Shown here piece by piece: positions 1-7,695 of a DNA stretch of 21,132 nucleotides. Location of the stretch: NCBI GenBank assembly GCA_036721855.1, contig DAIMKF010000032.1:1-21132 (forward strand), written 5' to 3'. Position numbers and translations under genes: made by a program. The notes under the pieces are model-generated. The model was not told where the DNA came from, did no database searches, and saw only the letters and a program-made list of their open reading frames with translations. The first letter of the stretch is position 1. Each line of letters opens with the position of its first letter. The DNA comes from JAHDNZ01 sp036721855 (GTDB lineage Bacteria; Bacillota; DTU065).

Positions 1-197
1 GAGCGGCCAAAGTTAACTATCCAGCCCAGAATGCTATTTAACCACTTGTTTTCTTTAATATGACCCGGTGTTGTAATAACAAGGAGTATGCCCAATGGTA
101 AGCCAAATAATACAGCAAAAAACGTTGACGTCGCTACCATATATATGGTCTCTATGAAAGCATCTTTTAACATTATTAAGACTGTAGGATTAAACAT
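1..197 (-). CDS. metI: Methionine ABC transporter permease MetI, N-terminal part, cut by window edge
   Basis: Inner-membrane permease of the MetNIQ D/L-methionine importer; only the first 65 codons are present and the rest lies left of base 1. The reading frame opens at an ATG at 197 with MFNPTVLIMLKDAF, then a first membrane helix (about residues 15-40, YMVATSTFFAVLFGLPLGIL). An N-terminus reaching a helix with a Leu-Pro-Leu-Gly motif is typical of MetI. The ATG overlaps the end of metN by 8 bases (ATGTTTAA), indicating translational coupling. Identity is inferred mainly from its position after metN plus this N-terminal pattern. It should be under the same SAM-I riboswitch as metN. Confidence 0.85.
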   Translation of the reverse strand, partial: MFNPTVLIMLKDAFIETIYMVATSTFFAVLFGLPLGILLVITTPGHIKENKWLNSILGWIVNFGR

Positions 198-1209
198 TCT
201 CTATCACCTTCACCTTCAGTCCTTTTTCTTCCAAGAAAGCTTTAGCTCTATCTTGTTCTGGTCCTGTCAATTTTAAGACTAACATGCCAAAGGTAACATC
301 CCTGATTTGATCGATATTTCCGTAGAGGATATTAATGACTACATCGAATTTTTCTACCATCTCGTTAATTAAGGGTTCTCCCGCTAAGCTCCCCAAAAAT
401 GTTACCTGCAGCAATTCTCCACCATTTTGAGTTTTGAGTCTAGCTGCTACCTCTTGGGGTACTTCAGTTTTTACAACCCCTCTTAAAAACGTTTTAGCAG
501 TCTCGGTTGTGGGATTAAGCAAAACCTCGGTCACAGGACCAACCTCGATTATTTCACCTTCTTCTATTACAGCCAAGCGATCACAGATCTCTTTGATGAC
601 ATTCATCTCATGGGTAATAATAACTATGGTAATACCGCGTTCTTCATTGATCTTTTTTAAGAGTTTTAGAATACTCATAGTTGTCTGGGGATCAAGGGCA
701 GAAGTTGCTTCATCACACAGAAGAATCTCCTGGTTGTTAGCAAGAGCCCTGGCAATCCCGACTCTTTGTTTTTGCCCACCTGATAGCTGGGAAGGGTATG
801 CTTTAGCTTTATCACTTAGACCTACTAAATCAAGCAGTTCATCGACTCTTTTGGTAATCTCTGCTTTAGGTACGCCACTAAGTTTAATGGGGAAAGCAAT
901 ATTCTCAGCAACTGTTTTAGAAATAAGTAGATTAAAGTGTTGAAAGATCATGCCAATCTTTCGACGTTCTTCCCTTAGTCTTGGTCTAGAAAGGCTTGTC
1001 ATCTCCACTCCATTTACAATTACAGAACCAAAATCCGGTCTTTCAAGGAGATTAATTGAGCGAACTAAAGTAGACTTGCCTGCCCCCGAAAGCCCGATAA
1101 TGCCAAAAATCTCACCATCATTTATCGTAAGATTGATATCTTTGAGAGCTACTACTTCGTTTTGTCCCTGACTTTTATACACTTTAGTTACATTTACAAA
1201 CTGAATCAA
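190..1209 (-). CDS. metN: Methionine ABC transporter ATP-binding protein MetN
   Basis: Cytoplasmic ATPase that powers methionine uptake by MetNIQ. The 339-aa protein has a Walker A GLSGAGKST (39-47), Q-loop Gln90, ABC signature LSGGQKQR (142-149), Walker B ILLCDE (162-167) and H-loop His200. About 80 C-terminal residues (from about 260, LLQVTFLGSLAGEPLI) match the ACT-like NIL domain, which in known MetN proteins binds methionine and inhibits transport. Length fits the family. The start is TTG at 1209, chosen because GGAGGTGA lies six bases upstream. Two regulatory layers are therefore likely: transcription control by the SAM-I riboswitch just upstream and substrate trans-inhibition by the NIL domain. 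Confidence 0.96.
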   Translation of the reverse strand: MIQFVNVTKVYKSQGQNEVVALKDINLTINDGEIFGIIGLSGAGKSTLVRSINLLERPDFGSVIVNGVEMTSLSRPRLREERRKIGMIFQHFNLLISKTVAENIAFPIKLSGVPKAEITKRVDELLDLVGLSDKAKAYPSQLSGGQKQRVGIARALANNQEILLCDEATSALDPQTTMSILKLLKKINEERGITIVIITHEMNVIKEICDRLAVIEEGEIIEVGPVTEVLLNPTTETAKTFLRGVVKTEVPQEVAARLKTQNGGELLQVTFLGSLAGEPLINEMVEKFDVVINILYGNIDQIRDVTFGMLVLKLTGPEQDRAKAFLEEKGLKVKVIENV

Positions 1210-1226
1210 CTAAATTCACCTCCATT

Positions 1227-1253
1227 AAAAAAAACCCCTTCGATAAGAAGAGG
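1227..1253 (-). terminator. Intrinsic terminator of the SAM-I riboswitch expression platform
   Basis: On the minus strand CCTCTTC pairs with GAAGGGG around a UUAUC loop, followed by eight T residues, directly before the metN ribosome site. The loop side carries CTTATC, the same element found in the 5' strand of aptamer P1. It can pair with the P1 3' strand (GATGAG and the following AAAGGGG, one A-C mismatch), which would form the antiterminator when SAM is absent. Confidence 0.85.
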
Positions 1254-1272
1254 CAAAAGTACAAACTTCACC

Positions 1273-1379
1273 CCTTTCTCATCTCTCAGACAGCTGTCTG
1301 CTGGAATTAGCACCCTTGCCATAAGGCCGGTTGCCGGGCTTCTTCGGGCCAGTCCCTCCGCCTCTCTTGATAAGAAAGT
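1273..1379 (-). promoter_or_regulatory. SAM-I (S-box) riboswitch aptamer controlling metNI
   Basis: The minus strand shows the classic S-box consensus in order: CTTATCAAGAGAGG, then GGAGGGACTGGCCC, GAAGCCCGGCAACC, a GGTGCTAATTCC element, and a closing GATGAGAAAGG. CTTTCTTATC (5') and GATGAGAAAGG (3') close P1. It lies between a good promoter and a terminator in front of metN. S-box RNAs of this design stop transcription when S-adenosylmethionine is plentiful, so the methionine importer is expected to be made only when SAM is scarce. Confidence 0.96.
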
Positions 1380-1426
1380 GACAGATTATGTTTTTTTAGG
1401 CCAAACGAACCTAATATTTGCTTATG

Positions 1427-1455
1427 AGTATAACATCAGCTTTAGTTCTTGGCAA
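1427..1455 (-). promoter_or_regulatory. Sigma-A type promoter for the metNI riboswitch transcript
   Basis: TTGCCA (1450-1455) and TATACT (1427-1432) on the minus strand are 17 bp apart, matching the housekeeping consensus. Transcription would start near 1420, about 40 nt before the S-box aptamer. Confidence 0.8.
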
Positions 1456-1490
1456 GGGTTAAAATAAAAATATTGTAGTTATTCTATGAT

Positions 1491-1515
1491 AAAAAAGAGG
1501 CAAGTTTGCCTCTCT
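1491..1515 (-). terminator. Intrinsic terminator after the 71-aa membrane protein gene
   Basis: On the minus strand GAGGCA-AACT-TGCCTC forms a stem followed directly by TTTTTT. It ends the monocistronic small gene and separates it from the metN promoter. The plus strand carries a weaker U-rich tail, so some bidirectional activity is possible. Confidence 0.8.
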
Positions 1516-1519
1516 TTAT

Positions 1520-1735
1520 TTATAAATATGAAATAAATGCAGAACCTAAACCTATAAAAACGGCTGTTAAGGTTACAATAAAAATAATTACCCAATTTCT
1601 GTACTGAATCCTTTCAGAAGGAGTGATAATTCTTTGCATGCGTTTTTTTTGTTTAATATGATAGTAGAGGTAAATAAATTTAACCGTAATAAAAACTGTT
1701 GTGATAATGCACGCTGCAACAATAAGCTTAAACAA
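1520..1735 (-). CDS. Small two-helix membrane protein, 71 aa, unknown function
   Basis: I do not recognise the family. The protein has two predicted membrane helices, about residues 4-26 (LIVAACIITTVFITVKFIYL) and 48-70 (WVIIFIVTLTAVFIGLG), joined by a basic loop (KQKKRMQR). Start is TTG at 1735, chosen for the GGGAGG nine bases upstream. The gene stands alone: a plausible promoter (1791-1818) precedes it and a clean hairpin terminator follows. That framing makes a real gene more likely than a chance ORF. Nothing in the sequence indicates a substrate or partner. Confidence 0.65.
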   Translation of the reverse strand: MFKLIVAACIITTVFITVKFIYLYYHIKQKKRMQRIITPSERIQYRNWVIIFIVTLTAVFIGLGSAFISYL

Positions 1736-1790
1736 CTTCTTTGCCTCCCTGTTTCATCTCATGTTAGTGCAAACGGTTATCCTCTTTCTA

Positions 1791-1818
1791 AGTATAACAC
1801 TATCAAAGTTAATCTCAA
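1791..1818 (-). promoter_or_regulatory. Probable promoter of the 71-aa membrane protein gene
   Basis: Minus-strand TTGAGA (1813-1818) and TATACT (1791-1796) are separated by 16 bp, about 55 bp ahead of the TTG start. The -10 has five of six consensus bases and the -35 four of six. Confidence 0.6.
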
Positions 1819-1886
1819 GATAAAATAGGTAAAGAGTACCTAATTTCAGCTAATCATATAATGGTAATTAGTCCCATTTACCTTGT

Positions 1887-2060
1887 TTAGAATAGCTGTT
1901 CTTTTTTTTTGGTGTAATTCTTAATAGCAGTTATAACCTTATAGAAGATTCCTTTAGCGTTTATCTCGACTTTTTCTAAAGACCATTTGCTTTCGATTGC
2001 TAAACCTTTCACTTCTCCTTGACCATGGACTATTCTCTGGGCAGGGCAAAAAAGTGTAGC
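1887..2060 (-). pseudogene. Remnant of a DUF4129 C-terminal tail
   Basis: The minus strand reads into an open segment of about 60 codons without a start, ending in a TAA at 1887. Its end (NAKGIFYKVITAIKNYTKKK) is very close to the last residues of the intact DUF4129 protein encoded just upstream (TAKGIFHTVKTAIKNYTRKK), and about the last 90 bp align as DNA at 1887-1980 and 2302-2395. The preceding residues, LFCPAQRIVHGQGEV, resemble a damaged version of the usual DUF4129 end motif (LxxxYxRARYGxGEV). An in-frame TAA lies at about 2067-2069. This is best read as the decayed 3' end of a second DUF4129 gene, possibly the transglutaminase/DUF4129 gene that often follows moxR-DUF58. Confidence 0.6.
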
Positions 2061-2301
2061 CTTTCCTTAAAAAGAGCAAAAGGAAAAGCTCGGTTACTAC
2101 CGAGGTGTCTTATCCGGTGCCACCGAATCGGCTGAAGAAAAAGGAGTAAAGCCATGGCAGAGGTATAGGCAAGAGAGATAATGGCAATAAAGCGTGGTCA
2201 AAGCCAATCGACCAATATTCTATCTTTGGAGTTTTATTTTAAGACATGGCTTCACCCCTCTGCGACCAAAAATAGCAGGGGTTTAACTTTAATCTTCAGG
2301 T
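2061..2301. other. Hairpin-rich non-coding stretch between the two DUF4129 tails
   Basis: No convincing ORF on either strand. Several short inverted repeats are visible: TTTCCTT/AAGGAAA (2062-2068 and 2080-2086), a perfect CTCGGT-TACT-ACCGAG (2089-2104), the palindrome GCCATGGC (2151-2158), and CCCCT..TGC paired with GCAGGGG (about 2255-2282). A 16-bp imperfect inverted repeat (13 of 16 matches, GGAGTAAAGCCATGGC at 2143-2158 against the reverse complement of 2243-2258) encloses about 116 bp. I could not match it to a riboswitch class. Options are the remains of the lost gene, a small non-autonomous element, or an unassigned structured RNA. Confidence 0.4.
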
Positions 2302-3825
2302 TTAGACTTGCTGTTCTTTTTTTCTGGTGTAATTTTTTATAGCAGTTTTAACCGTATGGAAGATCCCTTTAGCGGTTAGATTTTTAGCTTGATCTGGTTC
2401 TTTATAATTATATCTGGCATCCTGATACAGTTCAGTGAGACTGACAATCTCTTTGATACGCTCCGGAAACAGTTCTTCTAATACTAAACCAAACTCTCTG
2501 GCGGTTTTATATCCTTCTCTTTCGATGCCTTTTTCTTTGGCTTCAATTAACAGTTCAGCATAGAGTCTGCGAATTTCATTTAGTTGAACCTTATTATGGA
2601 CGATTTTTCGCCTTTTAAATAGTTCACCTAATTGCTCGCTAATTAACTTGCTTTGCTTTTGAGTTTTCAGCTTACTCTTTTTGAAAAGATTTTTAATTAA
2701 AGCACCGAAATAGGCTAGAGCATGAATAATCTTGCGTAAAAATGAAGGCAGATCATCGGCATTTTCCTGAATGATCTTATAAAAATGGTACAAAACCGCT
2801 CCCAAAACAAGGAGAAAGATAGCTATCCTTATTGATACAGTAACAATCATGTACAATAAGCGGTAGTCTTTGACAATAAGTTCTCCCTCTTCCGGAATAA
2901 TATCTGGTCTTGGTAGATCCCTTTTATAGAAAGATTGTCCCCCTCGCTCATTATCTGAATGGATAAACGGTAGTAAAGCCTTGATAGCATTGGGAAGATA
3001 AAAGTAGACAGGCGAGAGATCATCTGGCATTATAGCTGCTACAAAAGAAAATAACAGTACAAAAAGCAAAGTCCAGGCAATCCATTTTACAGCTAAATCC
3101 TCGTCAACTGTAGCATTTTCCCGATCCCAATCATGGGTTTTTCTAAGATAGAGCATCATATTAACTACCGCAATGGTCGCTGCAGCTAACAAAGCTCCAA
3201 AAAGATTGATAGCCAAACGCAAGAACGAGGCTTCGGCCATTTTTACTTGAAAACTTTGTTCTGTAAGAACAACACCTAGCAGCAAAAGCAGCATGGGTAA
3301 AAATAAAGTTTTAACCAGGTTGCGACCAGTAATATCTACTTTCTCGGCTTTGCCGACATAAGAGTCATCGTATTTTCTAAGTAGAGCTCGATCGATGTAG
3401 GTCGCATTAATAGTAGCTGCCAGTTTCCCTGCTTCCCTGGCTAAACGCCAGACAAAATAATGCAGTATAAAAGCAAAGATAAAATTGGCTTCCAGAAAAC
3501 TGCGTAGTTTCAGATGGGCAAAAAACACCTCTCGGGGCAGAACAAAAAAGGTATAGAGTTTACACAAAACAATCAGTGCAAAAAGCTCCGGTATCAAAGA
3601 ACGCTTTTTACTCGGTTCCTCGGGATGAGCTGTAGAGAAATATCCGATAAAAGAGATGATAATGGTAAAAAAGCCCAAATAATAATGGAGTTTAAGATTA
3701 GGCCAGGCAAATTTGAGTAGTTCGGAGATGGAAGCGGCAAAAGCAAAGGCCACTACCGCCAATAATAGAGGTAACACCCAGTAGATTAGATTTTGCTCAT
3801 GCTTCTCTCTTACGTTCAAGGACAC
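2302..3825 (-). CDS. Polytopic membrane protein with C-terminal DUF4129
   Basis: The 507-aa protein has about eight predicted membrane helices (near 14-32, 47-63, 80-97, 111-127, 172-188, 203-226, 247-266 and 324-347) and then a cytosolic basic tail. Residues 413-490 (NEIRRLYAELLIEAKEKGI, then LTELYQDARYNYKEP) fit DUF4129. This domain usually sits at the end of transglutaminase-like membrane proteins in moxR-DUF58 loci, but no transglutaminase Cys-His-Asp domain is evident here. The start is GTG at 3825 with GGAGGAT about nine bases upstream; it overlaps the DUF58 gene by 29 bp. No U-tailed terminator follows. Exact function is unknown; a role with MoxR and DUF58 in an envelope module is inferred from context. 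Confidence 0.8.
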   Translation of the reverse strand: MSLNVREKHEQNLIYWVLPLLLAVVAFAFAASISELLKFAWPNLKLHYYLGFFTIIISFIGYFSTAHPEEPSKKRSLIPELFALIVLCKLYTFFVLPREVFFAHLKLRSFLEANFIFAFILHYFVWRLAREAGKLAATINATYIDRALLRKYDDSYVGKAEKVDITGRNLVKTLFLPMLLLLLGVVLTEQSFQVKMAEASFLRLAINLFGALLAAATIAVVNMMLYLRKTHDWDRENATVDEDLAVKWIAWTLLFVLLFSFVAAIMPDDLSPVYFYLPNAIKALLPFIHSDNERGGQSFYKRDLPRPDIIPEEGELIVKDYRLLYMIVTVSIRIAIFLLVLGAVLYHFYKIIQENADDLPSFLRKIIHALAYFGALIKNLFKKSKLKTQKQSKLISEQLGELFKRRKIVHNKVQLNEIRRLYAELLIEAKEKGIEREGYKTAREFGLVLEELFPERIKEIVSLTELYQDARYNYKEPDQAKNLTAKGIFHTVKTAIKNYTRKKEQQV

Positions 3826-5026
3826 TTATCTCATCCTCCTCTCTGACTTGGTATAAAACTAAAGAAGAGGTGGAAGATTTTGTCAGGTATTCCTTGTATT
3901 TTACTCCTTCAACTGCTATAATCGCTACCTTAAAACCGCTGTGTACTAAAGATTGTGAAAAATTCATAATCTCTTCTGAATCTCTTGGCACAATCAATAC
4001 CACAGTTGAACCCCAAGGTAGTCTTGCTTTAACACGACCGGCCAGTTTTAAAAACGGTTCGGCCTTTCTATTCCCTTCAATACAAGCCAAAATCTCCAGC
4101 AGTTGCTTGCTCTGTCCTTTGCGGGGAATAAGATTTTCCAAAGGCTTTGTATCCAGAATTTTAGAATCGGAATAAACTGAAGCTTCCGCTACGGAAACTC
4201 CGTTGGTAGCTAAACCTATAGCTTGTCTTTTATGATCTAAATGAGCTGCCAAAGATGCCGCTATAGTAATAGCCAGTTCTTTAGTAGAGTCATATCTACC
4301 CGGGAAAAAGTCGTTGGTATCTAGATCAAGAATAATCATTGTATCCAAGGTCATAGTAGCCTCATATTCTCGTACCATTAACTTTTCCATTTTAGCCGAA
4401 GACTTCCAGGAGATCCTTTTTGGTGGATCACCTGGTTGATAATCTCTAAGCCCTGCAATTTTGAGAGGATCTTCGTAGATCTTTTGCGGATGCCTTAGAT
4501 TTCCCAGTGGCTGGGTTGAAGTTAATCCTAATTCTTCAATTGATTTAATCTTCGGGTACACTGTTATAAGATCAAAAAGCTGTACCTCAAGCTCTCTTTT
4601 ATACAAGCCAAAAATATCGCCTAGTTCTAACTTCACGGGTCCGACACGGTATGCCCCTCGCTTACCTCCGTAGAGGTTATATTCCAGAATACGGACCTCT
4701 TTGGGTTTTAAGGAAATAACCCAGTTGACACTGGTTTGAGTCTTAGGTCCAATCTGCCTTGGACAGGCTTCTTTTATTTTAAGCCAAACCAAAGGGAAGT
4801 TGCTGTTGTTTTCCACTTTGATTTTAACCTTCATTCTCTCACCGTAGAAAAATGCGTCGGCTTCCAGTTCGCGAGAGATACGAAGCTGTGATTGGGTTTT
4901 CCTTAGAAGAAGAGGTGGTATTAGCCAGATCATCAAAAGCAGATAAAACATAAAATAAATGAAGGGGCCTCTAAACAATAAGGCAGCTATTCCTGCTATT
5001 ATTAATAGCACTTTCCAGTCAGCCAC
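3797..5026 (-). CDS. DUF58 domain protein, partner of MoxR
   Basis: The 409-aa protein has two N-terminal membrane helices (about 5-18 and 22-41), then a beta-rich region with GPVKLELGDIFGLY (129-142), then the DUF58 hallmark LRDYQPGDPPKRISWKSSAK (193-212), followed by a von Willebrand A-like fold starting IILDLDTND (231-239). DUF58 proteins typically occur next to MoxR AAA ATPases and are thought to act with them in protein maturation; the substrate here is unknown. The GTG at 5026 has only a weak ribosome site. A better one (AGGAAAGGAG, 5077-5086) precedes a TTG at 5068 in the same frame, but a TAG at 5048-5050 lies between, so the upstream start would give only a six-codon peptide. Confidence 0.9.
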   Translation of the reverse strand: MADWKVLLIIAGIAALLFRGPFIYFMFYLLLMIWLIPPLLLRKTQSQLRISRELEADAFFYGERMKVKIKVENNSNFPLVWLKIKEACPRQIGPKTQTSVNWVISLKPKEVRILEYNLYGGKRGAYRVGPVKLELGDIFGLYKRELEVQLFDLITVYPKIKSIEELGLTSTQPLGNLRHPQKIYEDPLKIAGLRDYQPGDPPKRISWKSSAKMEKLMVREYEATMTLDTMIILDLDTNDFFPGRYDSTKELAITIAASLAAHLDHKRQAIGLATNGVSVAEASVYSDSKILDTKPLENLIPRKGQSKQLLEILACIEGNRKAEPFLKLAGRVKARLPWGSTVVLIVPRDSEEIMNFSQSLVHSGFKVAIIAVEGVKYKEYLTKSSTSSLVLYQVREEDEISVLERKREA

Positions 5027-5110
5027 AGTTTTCTTTTGCAGCCCGGCCTAGAAGCTGGCCCTTACCAAGCTGCTACTCCTTTCCTTAGGTTTTGCCAGGA
5101 TATTTTTTTC

Positions 5111-6082
5111 TTAACTGATTAGTTCTAACTCCACAGGTACACTCTCTAAAAGATCCTGTAAAACCTTTTGGGTGGTCCTCCCTCTTAAACTGCTTTCAGG
5201 CTTAAGAATCATTCTATGCTGCAGGGTCAAAGGAGCTAGATATTTTACATCATCGGGAATAACATACTCCCTGCCTTTTAAAGCCGCATAGGCTTGAGCA
5301 GTCTTATAAAGAGCCAGTGACCCTCTAGGTGAAGCTCCCAAAGAAACATCGCTATGAGTTCTGGTAGCCTGAACCAGACGCACAATATATTCTCTTACCG
5401 ATTCTTCGACAAAGATTTTTTTGACTAAATCTTGTATTTTTACCAGGTCACTGCTGTCTACTACACTTTCTAAGCTTTCTACCGGATGAGAGTATTGCAG
5501 CCTTACCAGAATTTCGTTTTCTTCCGTTTCGGTAGGGTACCCTAAGGCTATGCGCATTAAAAAGCGATCTAATTGGGCCTCCGGTAAAGGAAACGTACCT
5601 TCATATTCTACTGGGTTTTGAGTAGCTATTACTAAAAAGGGATTAACTAGTTTCCTTGTTTTGCCGTCGACTGTTACTTGCCTTTCGCCCATACATTCTA
5701 GGAGTGCGGATTGAGTTCTGGGAGTTGCCCGGTTTATTTCGTCGGCTAAAACAATTTGGGCAAAAATAGGGCCCTCTTTAAACTCAAACTCGCTGGTTTT
5801 CTGGTTGTAAATTGAAACACCGGTTACATCTGAGGGTAGAAGATCAGGGGTAAATTGGATACGATTGAATTTCAAACCTAAAGTTATGGCTAAAGCTCTG
5901 GCCAACATAGTTTTGCCTACACCCGGCACATCTTCTGCCAAAACGTGGCCGGAACAGATTAGAGCCACTAGAACCTGGTCAATCACATCACTTTTACCAA
6001 TAATGACCTTCTCCACATTCTTTTTCACTTTTTCACAAAACTCTTGAATTGAATGTACATCAGTCTGGGTTATTTTTTCCAT
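5111..6082 (-). CDS. MoxR-family AAA+ ATPase
   Basis: A 323-aa cytoplasmic AAA+ protein of the MoxR branch, thought to act as a chaperone for maturation of other proteins. Seen in order: Walker A GVGKT (54-58), the insert NRIQFTPDLLPSDVTG (72-87), Walker B VLADEIN (111-117), sensor 1 TQN (154-156), EGTFPLPEAQLDRF (161-174), and an SPRG-like lid (LGASPRGSLAL). Length fits. A longer frame opens at GTG 6097, but that codon sits in the ribosome site GGGAGGGAAAGG, so ATG 6082 is the better start. It lies 28 bp after the anti-sigma gene and 84 bp before DUF58, in the common moxR-DUF58-DUF4129 order. Confidence 0.95.
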   Translation of the reverse strand: MEKITQTDVHSIQEFCEKVKKNVEKVIIGKSDVIDQVLVALICSGHVLAEDVPGVGKTMLARALAITLGLKFNRIQFTPDLLPSDVTGVSIYNQKTSEFEFKEGPIFAQIVLADEINRATPRTQSALLECMGERQVTVDGKTRKLVNPFLVIATQNPVEYEGTFPLPEAQLDRFLMRIALGYPTETEENEILVRLQYSHPVESLESVVDSSDLVKIQDLVKKIFVEESVREYIVRLVQATRTHSDVSLGASPRGSLALYKTAQAYAALKGREYVIPDDVKYLAPLTLQHRMILKPESSLRGRTTQKVLQDLLESVPVELELIS

Positions 6083-6110
6083 ACCTTTCCCTCCCACTGA
6101 CGAGCAGGTT

Positions 6111-7136
6111 TTAAGATAGACGTCTGTAATAACGCACTAGAGGATATTTGTCTAACCAGTGCAGTAATTCAGAACCCGTAGCTCTTACAATAACGCCAAA
6201 AACCTGAATTCCATTTTTTTGAATAAACTCTAAACGATCTGATAGGTTGGGATCTATGCCCGTCAAATATTTTTTGTAATCTGTTAACATCTTCGTCCGC
6301 TTGCGGACTTCGTCCTGCACAGAAATATCAAATTCTTTAACATTATTTTGTAAAAACCAAACCGGCAAACCCCATGTATCGATGAAAGACCAGTTAGAAG
6401 GCTCCGAGCTGTCTCTTGTGGCAATGCCAAGCCAGAGAATTTCCACCGCCGTATTTTCAAAAAGCAGTTTAAGTTCCGATAAGTTTACAAACCGATTAAA
6501 GCTCAGAGAAAACTGAGCCGGCTTGTCAATCTGAACCATAATATCTCGTGATAATGTACTTGGCATGGGCGTATTTACATCGGGATAATAGATCTCGGCA
6601 GAAACATCGATAAATGGATATAACCTATCTAAAATAATTGAATCGTTTACTAAGCTCGCACGATAGATATATTTTAAATTGTCTTTTTGCCCGGGCGAAG
6701 TAAACTGTTGGAGTTCGAATTTTAAAGCATTACGACTATCTCTGTTTTGGCTGGTTCTAAAAAAGCCAGGATGAAGCATCTCTTCGGCTGTTGCTGCTGT
6801 AGTCAAAATTTCATAATGAAGTAGATTGGGCCTTGAAACTATAGTAGCAAAAATAATAACACCAATAAGACCTACTAAAAATACCCAAAAGGCTGGTTTT
6901 AAAAGGTATTTGCGCATGGAACGATACCATATTCTTTTGCCAGAGATAGCATCAACCCGATTATCTTTAATAACTTCTCTAAATAATTGTTCTCCTTCTA
7001 ATGAATCCTCCAATAATTTTTGGCATTCAGGACAGTTTTTTAAATGCCCATCGATAAATCTTTTGGTACCGACCCTAAGATCCCCCTCCAGATATAAAGG
7101 CAGTAAATCCTGGACAACATCACATTTATCATTCAT
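6111..7136 (-). CDS. Membrane anti-sigma factor with zinc-finger N-terminus
   Basis: The 341-aa protein begins with a ZAS/anti-sigma zinc-finger pattern: Cys5, then His31-x3-Cys35-x2-Cys38 (GHLKNCPEC). One membrane helix follows at about 82-100 (AFWVFLVGLIGVIIFATIV), and about 240 residues are predicted outside. The C-terminus (IQVFGVIVRATGSELLHWLDK) resembles the sigma-factor regulator C-terminal domain of Firmicutes anti-sigma proteins; that assignment is from memory. Start ATG overlaps the sigma gene stop (ATGAATGA), as expected for a coupled sigma/anti-sigma pair. It should hold the ECF sigma factor at the membrane until an envelope signal releases it. Confidence 0.88.
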   Translation of the reverse strand: MNDKCDVVQDLLPLYLEGDLRVGTKRFIDGHLKNCPECQKLLEDSLEGEQLFREVIKDNRVDAISGKRIWYRSMRKYLLKPAFWVFLVGLIGVIIFATIVSRPNLLHYEILTTAATAEEMLHPGFFRTSQNRDSRNALKFELQQFTSPGQKDNLKYIYRASLVNDSIILDRLYPFIDVSAEIYYPDVNTPMPSTLSRDIMVQIDKPAQFSLSFNRFVNLSELKLLFENTAVEILWLGIATRDSSEPSNWSFIDTWGLPVWFLQNNVKEFDISVQDEVRKRTKMLTDYKKYLTGIDPNLSDRLEFIQKNGIQVFGVIVRATGSELLHWLDKYPLVRYYRRLS

Positions 7137-7677
7137 GACCTTTTCCCTCCTTTTTTTCTAGAGAAGTATATAGTTCTCGAAATCTAGCCCGTGCTCTAAA
7201 AAGAGTCACCTTGACTGTTGTTATTGATTTTACCGTTGTTTCAGCAATATCCTCATAAGAAAGTCCTAAGTGATCTCTTAACAGAAGCATTGAACGATAG
7301 TTTTCCGGTAGTTTTTGCAGTACACTCTGAACTCTTTTTTGGGTTTCAAGCGACTCTAGGTATTTCTCCGGCAGTTCCATGGGACTGCCAAGGGGCAGTA
7401 CTTCTAAAGGCTCATCACCGACTAAACGAGTTCGGTGTCTATATTCATCTATATAAAGATTGTGTGCAATGCGAAAAAGCCAGGCACCCACCTTATCTCC
7501 CTTAAAAGAGCGAAGCTTGGTAAAAGCACGGTAGAAGGTCTCCTGAGTTAGCTCCTCAGCTAGTAGAGGGTCTCCGGACATACGGAGCAAATAGTCATTA
7601 ATTTTGTTGATATAACGATCATAAAGATCTTTAAAATCATCCGGATGCTTCTCATTGAAGTTCTCCTTTTGCTCCAT
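7129..7677 (-). CDS. ECF-family RNA polymerase sigma factor
   Basis: A 182-aa sigma-70 family protein with only regions 2 and 4. Region 2 spans about 15-85, with LLAEELTQETFYRAF (38-52) and WLFRIAHNLYIDEYRHR (66-82). Region 4 spans about 117-170, with LPENYRSMLLLRDHLGLSYE and an HTH-like AETTVKSITTVKVTLFRAR. It would direct polymerase to an extracytoplasmic-stress regulon. The gene follows the pseudouridine synthase gene by 18 bp, so no separate promoter is visible immediately upstream; GGGTGG serves as a modest ribosome site. The anti-sigma gene overlaps its end by 8 bp. The likely regulon includes the moxR-DUF58-DUF4129 genes downstream, but I did not find an internal ECF promoter. Confidence 0.93.
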   Translation of the reverse strand: MEQKENFNEKHPDDFKDLYDRYINKINDYLLRMSGDPLLAEELTQETFYRAFTKLRSFKGDKVGAWLFRIAHNLYIDEYRHRTRLVGDEPLEVLPLGSPMELPEKYLESLETQKRVQSVLQKLPENYRSMLLLRDHLGLSYEDIAETTVKSITTVKVTLFRARARFRELYTSLEKKEGKGHE

Positions 7678-7695
7678 ATTTCCACCCCATTTCTT

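Noticed and set aside
434..943. 169-codon plus-strand ORF
   Set aside because: It lies wholly antisense within metN, whose motifs are complete. No ribosome site; protein of no recognisable family.
2089..2135. T-box-like GGTGGCACCG followed by a hairpin with a T-rich tail on the minus strand
   Set aside because: The match is limited to the self-complementary GGTGGCACCG. There is no Stem I with AGUA/GAA elements, no antiterminator pairing and no amino-acid gene after it.
6083..6097. GTG start for the MoxR gene
   Set aside because: The GTG is inside the GGGAGGGAAAGG ribosome site that serves the ATG at 6082.
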